The translations under genes were made by a program, and so were the position numbers. The notes beneath the pieces are model-generated. The model was not told the origin of the DNA, ran no database searches, and saw nothing but the letters and a program-made list of their open reading frames with translations. Shown piece by piece: positions 43,923 to 52,807 of a stretch of DNA of 64,000 nt. The stretch is from an uncultured Gemmatimonadota bacterium. Lineage in GTDB: Bacteria > Latescibacterota > UBA2968 > UBA8231. The stretch spans positions 1-64,000 of the forward strand of contig CAITNQ010000307.1 in NCBI GenBank assembly GCA_903893785.1, read 5' to 3'. Each line of letters starts with the position of its first letter. Positions within the stretch are counted from its first letter, which is position 1.

Positions 43923-44025
43923 TGCCGCACCGCTGCCCGGGGGCCTCGAGTGCGGTCAGGGGCGCCCTGCCGGTAGGTCCGTCGGCCGCGCTGGGGTCCG
44001 GGCCGGCCGCCGGTCGCTTGCCCCT

Positions 44026-45777
44026 GTGACCCCCCCGGTCGCCCTCTTCGAGTCGCCTTCACCGGGTGGTCGTGGCGCGGCCTTCGTCTTCCTGCAGCCC
44101 GTGGGCGTGGTCTGCGCGCACCGGCTCAGCGACGTGCCCGGGGCGCTGGCCGAAGTCGAGGCGGCCGTGGCCAAGGGCATGCATGCCGCCGGGTTCATCA
44201 CCTACGAAGCTGCCCCTGGCCTGGATGCGGCCTTGGTGACCTGGCCGCCGGGCCAGATGCCGTTGGTTTGGTTCGGTCTGTTCCGCCAGCGGCGGCAGGT
44301 TAGATGCGGGGCGTTGCCGACCGCCGGGCCGTGCGCGACCGGCGAGTGGGTCCCGTCGGTCACGCGCAGCGAATACGACCGGGCTCTGAGCGCCATCCAC
44401 GCCCATATCGCCGCCGGCGACACGTACCAGGTCAACTACACGTTCCGCCTCCGTACTCGGCTGACGGGTGACTGCCGGTCCCTGTATCGCGATCTGTGCC
44501 AACGGCAGCGCGCCGCCTGCAGCGCCTATATCGATACCGGCCGTTTCCGCCTGCTGTCGGCCTCGCCCGAGTCCTTCTTCGCCCGCCAGGGGACTTGGCT
44601 GACCACGCGCCCGATGAAGGGCACCCGGCCCCGTGGCCGCTGGCCCGATGAGGACGAGACCCTGGCCCGTCAGTTGCACACGTCGCCCAAGGACCGGGCC
44701 GAGAACGTCATGATCGTCGATCTGCTGCGCAACGATCTGGGGCGAGTGGCGGTTACCGGCACCGTGGAGGTACCCTGGCTGTGGACGGTGGAACGCTACC
44801 CCACCGTGCTCCAGATGACCTCCACCGTGTCCGCGCGGCTGCAGCCCGGCGTCGGGCTGATCGGCCTGCTGCGCGCGCTTTTCCCCTGCGGGTCGATCAC
44901 CGGGGCGCCCAAGGTCCGCACCATGCAGTTGATCCGTCAGGTGGAGAGCACCCCTCGCGAGGTGTACACCGGTGCCATCGGTTTCCTGTCGCCCGGGCAG
45001 GTGGCCCACTTCAGTGTCCCAATCCGCACGGTATGGGCGGACGCGGAGACCGATCAGGCGGAGTACGGCGTGGGTGGGGGCATCACCCACGACTCCTCCG
45101 CTGCCGGGGAGTACGAAGAGTGTCGAGTCAAGGCGCGCCTGCTGAGCGCGCCAGCCCGTGATTTCGCGCTGCTGGAGACGCTCCTGTACGAGCCCGGGGT
45201 CGGCTATTTCCTGCTGGCCCGGCATATCCGGCGCCTGCTGGATTCGGCGCGCTATTTCGGCTTTGTCGTCGACGAGGCGGCGATCCGACAAGCCCTGGCG
45301 GCCATCGCGACCCGGTTTGGCCCCGGTGCTCAGCGGGTCCGTCTGCAGATGGGTCGCGACGGCGTGCCGCGGGTCCGGTTCCAGCCGGTCTCGCAGCCGC
45401 GTCCCTCGCCCTGGCGCGCGGCGCTCGTGGACAAACCGGTGGACGAGAGCGATCCGCTCTTGTTCCACAAGACCACCTGGCGCGAGCCCTACGACCAGGC
45501 GGCCGCCGCGCGCCCGGACTGCGACCAGGTTATCCTGTGTAACCGTCGCGGCGAGGTCACCGAGGCTGGTATCGGCAACCTGGTGGCCGTCGTCGACGGG
45601 CATGCGGTCACGCCCCCGGTGCCCTGTGGCCTGCTGGCGGGCACCTTCCGCGACGAGTTGCTGGCCCAGGGATGGCTGGCCGAACGGGTCCTCTATCCTG
45701 TCGACCTGCGTCGGGCCCGGCGGCTCTTCCTGGTCAACTCCGTCAGACGCTGGGTACCTCTGGTGCTGGTGGACTGA
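44026..45777 (+). CDS. pabBC: Aminodeoxychorismate synthase component I fused to aminodeoxychorismate lyase-like domain
   Basis: The protein has 583 residues from a GTG start. Residues about 60-380 are the chorismate-binding domain (YQVNYTFRLRT, RLLSASPESFF, TRPMKGTRPRG, LFPCGSITGAPKVRTMQL, GVGGGITHDSS). Residues about 385-583 match class IV PLP aminotransferases of the PabC type (LLETLLYEPGVGYFLL, FHKTTWREPYDQA with the PLP Lys, TEAGIGNLVAV). Together they make p-aminobenzoate for folate. Placement beside THF-dependent Wood-Ljungdahl genes suits a high folate demand. Confidence 0.93.
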   Translation: MTPPVALFESPSPGGRGAAFVFLQPVGVVCAHRLSDVPGALAEVEAAVAKGMHAAGFITYEAAPGLDAALVTWPPGQMPLVWFGLFRQRRQVRCGALPTAGPCATGEWVPSVTRSEYDRALSAIHAHIAAGDTYQVNYTFRLRTRLTGDCRSLYRDLCQRQRAACSAYIDTGRFRLLSASPESFFARQGTWLTTRPMKGTRPRGRWPDEDETLARQLHTSPKDRAENVMIVDLLRNDLGRVAVTGTVEVPWLWTVERYPTVLQMTSTVSARLQPGVGLIGLLRALFPCGSITGAPKVRTMQLIRQVESTPREVYTGAIGFLSPGQVAHFSVPIRTVWADAETDQAEYGVGGGITHDSSAAGEYEECRVKARLLSAPARDFALLETLLYEPGVGYFLLARHIRRLLDSARYFGFVVDEAAIRQALAAIATRFGPGAQRVRLQMGRDGVPRVRFQPVSQPRPSPWRAALVDKPVDESDPLLFHKTTWREPYDQAAAARPDCDQVILCNRRGEVTEAGIGNLVAVVDGHAVTPPVPCGLLAGTFRDELLAQGWLAERVLYPVDLRRARRLFLVNSVRRWVPLVLVD

Positions 45778-46020
45778 CGCCCGTGGCCCGGGCGCCCGCG
45801 GAAGCCCACGGCGGCGGAGTAAGGCCCGCCCGCAGTGGGTGCGTGTCGCGTCCGCACCACCCGGCGGCCCATACCCGGCTGCCTGGCATGGCGCAGCTGC
45901 AGGCCGCAGTCGCGGCGCGCGAACGGATCGGCAGGCCAACCGCTGCGGCGCCGAGGGCTTTCCCGCGCCTGGTGCCCGGTTCGGCGGGTCAGTCCCGGTG
46001 TTGGCAGCACCCGCGGTAGC

Positions 46021-46779
46021 TCAACGGGCCTGCGGGTGCAGGAAGGCCGCCAACAGGCGCGGTCCGACGGTGGTCAAGATCGACTCGGGATGGAACTGCA
46101 CCCCCTCCAACGGCAGGTGGCGGTGTCGCAGGCCCATGACCAGCCCGTCTTCGGTCCAGGCCGAAACCTCGAGGCAGGCAGGCAGACCCTGGCGCTCGAC
46201 CAGCAGCGAGTGGTAGCGCATGGCCTCGAAGGGGCTGGGCAAGCCCGCATACAGCGTGCGGCCATCGTGGTACACCGCCGACACCTTGCCGTGGACCACG
46301 GCGGGAGCGCGCCGAACCAGCCCGCCGTAGGTCTCGGCCAGCACCTGATGGCCCAAACACACCCCCAGAATCGGTAGCTGGCCGGCGAAGCGCTCGATCA
46401 GGGCCCGCGAAACCCCGGCTTGGGCGGGCGACCCCGGCCCTGGCGAGATGACGATCCGGTCCGGCTGCAAGGCCTCTGCCCGTTCCACGGTAATCTGGTC
46501 GTTGCGGTACACCTGCACCCGGGCGCCCGATACGGCCAGCGACTGCACCAGGTTCCAGGTGAATGAGTCGTAGTTATCAACAACCAGCACCAACGGGCGC
46601 CGTTGCCCGGCAGGCGCGGGTCCGGCAGGCGCGTCGCCGACTCGGCGCCCAGGGCGGTGGTGCCGCCTGCTCGGTCGGGCAGCGGCTTGCGAGCCCGGGG
46701 CCACCATCGGCTTCGGTTGGGTGGTCGGCGCGGGCCGTGGGTCGACGCCCGGCGAAGACGGCCAGGATTTCGGTGTCAT
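46021..46779 (-). CDS. pabA: Aminodeoxychorismate/anthranilate synthase glutamine amidotransferase component
   Basis: Class I amidotransferase with VVDNYDSFTWNLVQ, VISPGPGSPAQAG, GVCLGHQVLAE (nucleophile Cys) and GVQFHPESILTT (catalytic His and Glu). It releases ammonia from glutamine for PabB. Start is uncertain. The ATG at 46779 gives 252 residues with a proline-rich, low-complexity leader of about 63 residues. A GTG at 46590 gives the usual 189 residues, beginning next to the conserved domain, but neither has a good ribosome site. It is convergent with pabBC, an unusual split of a normally adjacent pair. TrpG-like dual use cannot be excluded. Confidence 0.88.
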   Translation of the reverse strand: MTPKSWPSSPGVDPRPAPTTQPKPMVAPGSQAAARPSRRHHRPGRRVGDAPAGPAPAGQRRPLVLVVDNYDSFTWNLVQSLAVSGARVQVYRNDQITVERAEALQPDRIVISPGPGSPAQAGVSRALIERFAGQLPILGVCLGHQVLAETYGGLVRRAPAVVHGKVSAVYHDGRTLYAGLPSPFEAMRYHSLLVERQGLPACLEVSAWTEDGLVMGLRHRHLPLEGVQFHPESILTTVGPRLLAAFLHPQAR

Positions 46780-47024
46780 AATAGGAGCCAGGCGGTCGGC
46801 TGAGGGGGGCGGTGTCGGAAGTACGGGAGCGCCGCCGTGGTGGCCTGGGGCCTGCCGAAGGTGTCCGGCGGACAAGATAGCCGCCCGTGACCCTCGCGGC
46901 CAGCAGGCGGTGCGGCCGGCTCGCCGGCCGCCCAGGCGGTACCCGTTCGCATTGGCCAACGGCATATGGCCGTGGTCTTTCTACCCGCGCGGCGTGGCGA
47001 CGCCGCAGTGCAAAGGAGCGACAC

Positions 47025-48167
47025 ATGGGACGCGTAGCGGTGGCACGGTGGTCGTCGGCCCTGCTGATTGCCTGTTGTGCGGTCGGCCCGGTTCAGGGCG
47101 CTGACGCCGAGCTCAAGTGGTACGGTTACTTCAAGATGGACCTGGTGCGCGACAGCGCCGAACCGGGCAGCGGCAACGGCAACTTCATCACCTACGTCAA
47201 ACCCCACCTCAAGGGCGACGCGACCGCCATCACCAACCTTACGGCCCGTCAGACGCGCCTGGGCTTCAACATGACGCGCGGTGGCGCCAAGGGCAATCTC
47301 GAGTACGACTTCTATGGTGCTGGCGACGAGCACAAGAACTCGGTGCAGCTGCGCAAGGCCTACGTGGACGTGCCCCTGGGGCGGTGGTCACTACGGGCCG
47401 GCCAGGACTCGGACCTGATCTCGCCGTTGACGCCCAGCACGCTCAACTACACGGTGTGCTGGGGGGTCGGCAACATCGGCTATCGGCGGCCCCAGGTGCG
47501 TCTGTACACGCAGCAGGGTGGGCTCTATGCCGGGGTCGCGTTGGTCCGCAACATCTCCACAGCCGTGGCGAAGAAGGCCGATGGCACGACCGTTACTGGT
47601 GACCTGAACCTGGATGGTATCAACGACGCCGATGCGGGCCTGCCGGTGGTGCAGGGCCGCTTGGGCTGGACGGCGGCCACCGGCGGCCACAAGATGACCG
47701 TCGGCGTGTCGGGCCACTACGGCGCGATGGAAGCCGGGACGCGTGACTACACCACCTGGTCGGCCGGTGGCGACCTGGTGGCTGAAGTGAACAAGAAGGT
47801 GAAGCTCCAGGCCGAGGCGTACACGGGCGACAACACGGCCACCTACCACGGCGCCATCATGGACCCGGACACTGAAGACGGCACCAGCAGCGTGGGCGGT
47901 TGGGCCAATGTGGTCTGCAAAGCCACCGACAAAGTGGACGTCTCCCTCGGCGCCGGCCTGGACCAGGTCGACAAGAAGGACCTGGGTCCGGCTAGCCGCA
48001 AGGCTAACTCAGTCTTTTTCGGCAATGCGCAGTACGGCCTGGGGAGCGGGGCCTCGGTGGGCCTCGAGGTCGCCCGCTGGGCGACTGAATACCACCTGCC
48101 CGCCGCCGGCAACGCGACCACGCCCAGCGATCTGCGCGTCCAGCTCTCGGTGCAGGGCTCGTTCTGA
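47025..48167 (+). CDS. Outer-membrane porin-like beta-barrel protein
   Basis: The protein has 380 residues from MGRVAVARW, with AAAGGAG upstream. A signal peptide ends near VQGADA. Then come strand-like repeats typical of trimeric general or DcaP-like porins: KWYGYFKMDLVRD, ARQTRLGFNMTRG, LEYDFYGAG, LRKAYVDVPLGRWSLRAGQDSDL in part, NIGYRRPQVRLYTQ. No heme or metal motif. It probably provides passive uptake of an anionic or hydrophobic solute. It is transcribed away from pabA and followed by terminator-like repeats. Confidence 0.8.
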   Translation: MGRVAVARWSSALLIACCAVGPVQGADAELKWYGYFKMDLVRDSAEPGSGNGNFITYVKPHLKGDATAITNLTARQTRLGFNMTRGGAKGNLEYDFYGAGDEHKNSVQLRKAYVDVPLGRWSLRAGQDSDLISPLTPSTLNYTVCWGVGNIGYRRPQVRLYTQQGGLYAGVALVRNISTAVAKKADGTTVTGDLNLDGINDADAGLPVVQGRLGWTAATGGHKMTVGVSGHYGAMEAGTRDYTTWSAGGDLVAEVNKKVKLQAEAYTGDNTATYHGAIMDPDTEDGTSSVGGWANVVCKATDKVDVSLGAGLDQVDKKDLGPASRKANSVFFGNAQYGLGSGASVGLEVARWATEYHLPAAGNATTPSDLRVQLSVQGSF

Positions 48168-48224
48168 TCGGGACCCATCCCGGCCGGTGTGGGGCCGGGT
48201 TGCATCCGCGGAGCACTGTCGGCT

Positions 48225-48340
48225 GGCCGCCAGGCTGGCCGGCGGTGCTCCGCCTCTGTTTTGGCCGCCAGGCTGGCCGGCGGTGCTCCGCCTCTGTTTT
48301 GGCCGCCAGGCTGACCGGGGGTGCTCCGCGCTCTTCCTCG
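48225..48340 (+). repeat. Tandem 38-bp terminator-like repeats (two exact, one decayed copy)
   Basis: Units at 48225-48262 and 48263-48300 are identical; a third from 48301 is diverged. Each intact unit holds the hairpin GGCGG-TGCT-CCGCC followed by TCTGTTTT, the form of an intrinsic terminator, so transcription from the porin gene would meet at least two in series. An upstream GCGGAGCAC (48208-48216) can also pair with GTGCTCCGC of the repeats. Confidence 0.75.
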
Positions 48341-48372
48341 GCCAACCTGCCCAGCGTGCCCGATGTCGACCA

Positions 48373-48394
48373 TTTCGTCGACCTGACGACGAAA
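48373..48394. promoter_or_regulatory. Perfect palindrome TTTCGTCG-N6-CGACGAAA, candidate activator site
   Basis: Eight-base half-sites separated by ACCTGA, centred about 115 bp upstream of a consensus sigma-54 promoter, and thus at enhancer distance. The sequence differs from the TGGGAC palindromes of the other four promoters, implying another activator. Confidence 0.5.
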
Positions 48395-48498
48395 ACGCCG
48401 GCCCTCGCGCCCCAACTAGCGACCCGCAGGGCGGCCTGCCATCGGCGCACCGACTCCCTGGCCTCCGGCAACCCCGCCGGGGAGGGTGGTTTCGTTGC

Positions 48499-48514
48499 TG
48501 GCACGGGAATTGCA
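48499..48514 (+). promoter_or_regulatory. Sigma-54 promoter of the spherulin-4-like gene
   Basis: TGGCAC-GGGAA-TTGCA is a consensus -24/-12 element, about 205 bp before the start codon. No other gene lies in the 550-bp gap, which also holds the terminator repeats and a palindrome. Confidence 0.7.
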
Positions 48515-48717
48515 GTTGGCTCGTTGCCCGGCCATATGGGCCTAGCCGAGGTGCTGGCGTCCCACCCTTCTGGCAGCAGTGCTCGGCATTTCCCTGCTGC
48601 TCGCGCCAGGTTGAGCCCCGCCGCGGCCGTTGCTGCCGGCGGCGAGTCATCACCACCCCAGGCTGCGTCCGGTGCGGCGTGCGCCGTCCCGCCCGCGGCA
48701 GACCGCACAGGTTCCCT

Positions 48718-50154
48718 ATGCGCCGCTGGTACTCGCGGGTCAGTGTTCTGCTGATTCCCGCCCTGCTGATGGGGGCGCCGGGCGCGGTCAGCGCCGGCGG
48801 CCGCAACCGCGTCAGCGTCGATCGCCGCGTACCGCCGACCGCGCCCACTGACCTGAATGCCGTGGCCTGGTCGAGCAGCTGCATCCGTTTGACCTGGACC
48901 GACCGGTCGAGCACCGAGACCTCCTACGCGGTTGAGCGCCGTTCCGCCGGCGGCTCTTGGGCGCGGCTGGCCAGGCTTGGCGCCGATGCCAGCGGGTACA
49001 CCGACCGCGCGGTGGCCTCCGAATCGACGTATAGCTACCGCGTCTCGGCCAGCAATGCATATGGCGCCTCGGCGTACACCGCGGGCACCACGGTCACGAC
49101 CCCCGCCCCGGTTCCCGGGCAGCCCATGGGGATCTTGGTGCCGGCGTACTTCTACCCCCGCTGGACCACGCCGCAAAGCAACTACTGGGACGATGTGGCC
49201 CTGGCGGCCGGCCGCGTGCCGATCATCGCCATCATGAACCCGCGCAGCGGCCCGGGTTCAATGGGCGACGCCAATTACCGGCGCGCGCTGGCCGAGGTGC
49301 ACCAGTCCGGCGGCCGGGTGATCGGCTATGTGCCCACCGCGTACGGGGCCCGGCCCCTGGCGGCCGTGAAACTCGACGTCGACCGCTACTACTACTGGTA
49401 TCCCGGGATCGACGGCATCTTCTTCGACGAGGCGTCCGGCACGGCCACGGCCAAGGACCTGGCCTACTACCAGACCTGTTTCGACTATGTCCGGGCCAAA
49501 GACCCGGCGGCCTTGGTGCAGCACAACCAGGGCGGCCGCACGGATCAGGAATACACCCGGATATCGACCCAGATCTCGGTTTTCGAGGGGGACGTCAGCG
49601 CCTTCGGCCCCGAGGCGATACCGGAGTGGTCTGCCGGCGTCCCCGGTGGTTGTCTGTTCACGCTAGCGTACCTGGCCGACGCGGCGGCCATGCGCGTGGC
49701 GACGGCCACGGCGGCGGTCAACAATGTGGGCTGGGTATACTTCACCGACGACGCCAAGCCCAACCCGTGGAACAGTCTGCCGACCTACTGGGAGGAGGAG
49801 GTGGCCCAGGTAGCTGCCCTGCTGGTGGGCGGGCCTGCCGCGCGACCGGTGGTGGCCCTGGAAACGGCGGCGCCGGTTCCTGTACCGGCCCAGCCGCTGC
49901 TGGTGGCCAGCTACCCGAACCCGTTCAACCCCGCCACCACGATCCGCTTCTCGCTGCCGGCCGGGGCCCTGGTGTCGCTCCAGGTCTTCAATGCCCAAGG
50001 GCAGCAGGTAGCCGAGTTGATCGCCGACGTCTGGTACGAGCCCGGGGAACACGAGGTCGCCTTCGACGCCCGCGGCCTGGCGTCCGGAACGTACCTCTAT
50101 CGCGTGAGCGCCGGTGGCCTGACCACCGTGGGCAGGATGACGCTGATGCGTTGA
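48718..50154 (+). CDS. Secreted Fn3 / spherulation-specific family 4 protein with FlgD/T9SS-like sorting domain
   Basis: The protein has 478 residues from MRRWYSRVSVLL. A signal peptide is followed by a fibronectin type III-like domain at about 40-130 (PTAPTDLNAVAWSSSCIRLTW). The spherulin-4/TIM-barrel domain is at about 138-370 (GILVPAYFYPRW, IIAIMNPRSGPG, VIGYVPTAYGARP, GIDGIFFDEASG). The C-terminal domain is YPNPFNPATTIRFSLP...LASGTYLYRVSAG, a FlgD/type IX secretion-like sorting module. It is likely exported and surface-bound or released; spherulin-4 domains resemble glycoside hydrolases, so polysaccharide cleavage is possible but unproven. Regulated, by sequence, from a sigma-54 promoter. 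Confidence 0.88.
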   Translation: MRRWYSRVSVLLIPALLMGAPGAVSAGGRNRVSVDRRVPPTAPTDLNAVAWSSSCIRLTWTDRSSTETSYAVERRSAGGSWARLARLGADASGYTDRAVASESTYSYRVSASNAYGASAYTAGTTVTTPAPVPGQPMGILVPAYFYPRWTTPQSNYWDDVALAAGRVPIIAIMNPRSGPGSMGDANYRRALAEVHQSGGRVIGYVPTAYGARPLAAVKLDVDRYYYWYPGIDGIFFDEASGTATAKDLAYYQTCFDYVRAKDPAALVQHNQGGRTDQEYTRISTQISVFEGDVSAFGPEAIPEWSAGVPGGCLFTLAYLADAAAMRVATATAAVNNVGWVYFTDDAKPNPWNSLPTYWEEEVAQVAALLVGGPAARPVVALETAAPVPVPAQPLLVASYPNPFNPATTIRFSLPAGALVSLQVFNAQGQQVAELIADVWYEPGEHEVAFDARGLASGTYLYRVSAGGLTTVGRMTLMR

Positions 50155-50167
50155 CGACGGGCCTGTC

Positions 50168-50198
50168 AGTGAGCGGGAGCCGCAGGCCCCCGCTCACT
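50168..50198. terminator. Bidirectional terminator-like hairpin between convergent genes
   Basis: A 10-bp perfect stem (AGTGAGCGGG / CCCGCTCACT, 11-base loop) in the 77-bp space between the spherulin-like and adenylate kinase genes. No long T-run is present. Confidence 0.55.
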
Positions 50199-50231
50199 CG
50201 CTGGCGCCCTGACCTGTCCTGGTCGCGGGCC

Positions 50232-50822
50232 TCAGACCACCCGGCGCACGCCGGCGATGATCTGCTCGAGCACTTCCAGGGGGGACAAGCCGGCATCCAC
50301 TTTGTACACGCGTTCCGGCGGGTACACGTTGAGCACGGGGCGGCTCTCGGCGTCGTATTCCTGGAAGCGCCGCTTGATCACGTCTTCGTTGGCATCGTCC
50401 AGGCGGTTCTCGTGCAGGGCCCGCCGGCGCAGGCGGGCGACCATCTGGGCCTCGTCGCGGGCTTCCAGGTACACCAGGAGCAGCACGTCAAGGTGCTGCT
50501 GCAGCAACTCGGCCTGGGCCGCATTGCGGGGGATGCCGTCGAGGATGAGGACCTGTTCCTCCGGGTTGTAGCGCCGGCCATCGACGAGACGCTGCACATG
50601 GTCCTGCCAGAGGTCGATGGTGAAGTTGTCGGGCACCAGTTTGCCCTGGGAGGAAAACTCCAGGAAGACCTTGCCCAACTCGCTCTTCGGGTCCAGCGCC
50701 CGGAACACGTCGCCGCAGGACAGGTGGTAGAATCCGGGCAGTGTGCCGACCACTTTGCCTTGGGTACCTTTGCCCGACCCCGGCGCGCCGAACATGAGGA
50801 TGGACCTGAATTTGCCTGCCAT
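50232..50822 (-). CDS. adk: Adenylate kinase (nucleoside monophosphate kinase)
   Basis: The protein has 196 residues from MAGKFRSILMFG, preceded by AAGGAG; a longer in-frame start lacks support. Motifs are MFGAPGSGKGTQG (P-loop), HLSCGDVFRAL, LILDGIPRNAAQAELL, LRRRALHENRLDDANEDVIKRR in part. It interconverts AMP + ATP and 2 ADP. The lid region is short and lacks the four zinc-binding cysteines seen in Gram-positive enzymes. It follows the phosphofructokinase gene by 38 bp and likely shares its transcript. Confidence 0.92.
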   Translation of the reverse strand: MAGKFRSILMFGAPGSGKGTQGKVVGTLPGFYHLSCGDVFRALDPKSELGKVFLEFSSQGKLVPDNFTIDLWQDHVQRLVDGRRYNPEEQVLILDGIPRNAAQAELLQQHLDVLLLVYLEARDEAQMVARLRRRALHENRLDDANEDVIKRRFQEYDAESRPVLNVYPPERVYKVDAGLSPLEVLEQIIAGVRRVV

Positions 50823-50860
50823 GGACTGCTCCTTGGAGAAGGTTCCGGCGCCGCTCTGGA

Positions 50861-52114
50861 TCAGCTCAGCGCCGCGAAACGGGTGCGCAACTGTTCCGGC
50901 GACATCCGGGCGGCCTCGGCCAACTGGTTGACCTTGGCCGTGTCCGCCAGGTCGGCCGGGCACATGCGGATCATGAAGTCGCGCGCGATGCGGAACGACT
51001 CACAGGTCGGGTCCACTACCCGCACCTTGGCGTGGTGCGTCTCGCTGTCCATCAGCGCGTCGAAACCGAGCGGCCGCACGCGGCCGCCCTGCACGCTCAC
51101 CATGGCGGCGCCCTTGTACTCGGGCCCGAGCAGATACTCCACGGCGCCCCAACCCAAGTCGCGCGTGTATTCGCAGTCGAACGGGATGGGAGGCGCACAG
51201 CGCAGTTCGTAGCCAATATCCACCGCCACCATGGTGATCTTGTCATGGCGCGCGGCGAAGGTGGCTTCCAGCTGCCGTTTGATGATGCGCGACAGGGGAA
51301 TCTCGCGCAGCTCCAGGTGCCCGTGGTCGTCGTGGGCCACCTCAACGTCCGGGAGCTTGGCCAGTTCGTTCTCGTCCAGACGCTCGCTGATGCCTTCGGC
51401 GATGACCACCACACCGTCGTTGCGGCCCATCGCCCGGCGCTTGATGATGGCGCCCTCAACTTCCAGGCAGACATCGGCCAGGGTCAGGCGCGGCTGCGCG
51501 AACTCCTCGGCGATCAGCGACAGGGTGGCGCCGGCAGCGCGGCCGATACCCAGCGCCAGGTGACCCGCTTTGCGTCCCATGGCTACCACGAGGTACCACC
51601 GGCCGGTCGTGCGGGCGTCCTCCATCAGGTTCTGCACCAGTTCGGCGCCCACGTGGCGCGCGGTCTGGAACCCGAAGGTTGGCATGCCGTCGGGCAGCGG
51701 CAGGTCGTTGTCGATGGTCTTGGGCACGTGGACCACGCGTAGGGTGTGGCCCATGCTGGCCGCCACGCCGTTGGCCGAGGTGGCCGTGTCGTCGCCGCCG
51801 ATGGTGACCAGGTAGTCCAGGTCGAGTTGCCGCAGCGTCTCGACCACGTTTTTCATCAGTTCGGGCTTCTTGGTGGGATTGTCGCGTGCCGTGCGCAGGA
51901 TCGAGCCGCCCTGCAGATGGATCCGGCTGACATCCTCGCGTCGCAGGGCAACCGTGTGAGTCGCGTCGCCGCGGCAGAGCCATTTGAAGCCGTCGCAGAT
52001 TCCGACCACCTCCAGATCACGGTTGATGGCCTGAATGGTCGCGGCGCTGATCACCCCATTGATCCCCGGGGCCGGGCCGCCCCCGACGAGAATCCCCAAC
52101 CTGCCCTTGCTCAT
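50861..52114 (-). CDS. pfp: 6-phosphofructokinase, probably pyrophosphate-dependent
   Basis: This 417-residue protein has GILVGGGPAPGINGV (phosphoryl donor loop), TIGGDDTATSAN, VPKTIDNDLPLPDG (catalytic Asp) and MGRKAGHLALGIGRAAGAT. The GGDD in place of GGDG, with PKTIDND, is the signature of PPi-using enzymes in the family. Using PPi makes the step reversible and saves ATP, which suits an energy-limited anaerobe. It sits between korC and adk, minus strand. Confidence 0.9.
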   Translation of the reverse strand: MSKGRLGILVGGGPAPGINGVISAATIQAINRDLEVVGICDGFKWLCRGDATHTVALRREDVSRIHLQGGSILRTARDNPTKKPELMKNVVETLRQLDLDYLVTIGGDDTATSANGVAASMGHTLRVVHVPKTIDNDLPLPDGMPTFGFQTARHVGAELVQNLMEDARTTGRWYLVVAMGRKAGHLALGIGRAAGATLSLIAEEFAQPRLTLADVCLEVEGAIIKRRAMGRNDGVVVIAEGISERLDENELAKLPDVEVAHDDHGHLELREIPLSRIIKRQLEATFAARHDKITMVAVDIGYELRCAPPIPFDCEYTRDLGWGAVEYLLGPEYKGAAMVSVQGGRVRPLGFDALMDSETHHAKVRVVDPTCESFRIARDFMIRMCPADLADTAKVNQLAEAARMSPEQLRTRFAALS

Positions 52115-52251
52115 CGCTGCTCTTCCTCCTTGGGTTCTGCCTGCGTGCGCCGCGTCCTGAACAGCGCTGGCGGCGCATTGCCGCCGGGTGCGGTGCGGGG
52201 GATCGGTGTGCCGCGGGCAGGACGATCACCGCGCGACCCCCATCTATACAG

Positions 52252-52803
52252 TCAGGCGTCCACGCCCGCCAATTGGCGTCCGCGCGCCACCGCTTTCAGG
52301 TTCAGGCCTTCGGTGCCGCGCGGCACGCCGGCGGCCACCGCCCCCTCCAGGCTGGACCAGCTCACGACTTGGGTAACCGTGGCCAGGAAACCCAGCATCA
52401 CCATGTTCGCCACCACGGGTTTGCCCAGCTCCTGGCCGGCGACGTGCGTGAAAGCGGCGCGCCGGGTCCGGGCTTCCAGGTGCGGGGGAACCCTGGTAAC
52501 CAACTCGGCATCCACCACCAGCACGCCGTCCGGCCGCAGGTCCGCCACGTACCGGTCGAGCGCGGCCTGTGACATGGCCGCCATCAAGCATGGGCTGGTG
52601 ACTTCCGGGTACAGGATCGGCACTCGTGACAGGATTACTTCCGAACGGGCTGCACCGCCCCGGGCCTCGGCGCCATAGGACTGGCTCTGGACCGCGAACA
52701 GGCCATCGGCCAGCGCCGCGGTGCCCAGGAGCACGCCGGCGAGCACCACCCCTTGGCCGCCAAAACCGGCAATGCGCACCTCTGTTGCATCGTCGCGGGT
52801 CAC
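52252..52803 (-). CDS. korC: 2-oxoacid:ferredoxin oxidoreductase gamma subunit
   Basis: The protein has 183 residues from a GTG with GAGGAGGG upstream, starting 4 bp after korB. Motifs: VRIAGFGGQGVVLAGVLLG, QSYGAEARGGAARSEVILS, LVVDAELVTRVPP and PVVANMVMLGFL. Together with korDAB it forms a four-subunit oxidoreductase. It is the last of the kor genes. Confidence 0.93.
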   Translation of the reverse strand: MTRDDATEVRIAGFGGQGVVLAGVLLGTAALADGLFAVQSQSYGAEARGGAARSEVILSRVPILYPEVTSPCLMAAMSQAALDRYVADLRPDGVLVVDAELVTRVPPHLEARTRRAAFTHVAGQELGKPVVANMVMLGFLATVTQVVSWSSLEGAVAAGVPRGTEGLNLKAVARGRQLAGVDA

Positions 52804-52807
52804 CGAT

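Noticed and set aside
46005..46030. tRNA-like string GCGGTAGCTCAACGGG
   Set aside because: It overlaps the end of pabA and no acceptor stem, anticodon arm or T-arm can be formed around it.
46841..46856. GG-N10-GC match TGGCCTGGGGCCTGCC upstream of the porin at 47 kb
   Set aside because: Only the minimal GG/GC is kept, both boxes are poor and no palindrome lies upstream; expected by chance in this GC-rich region.
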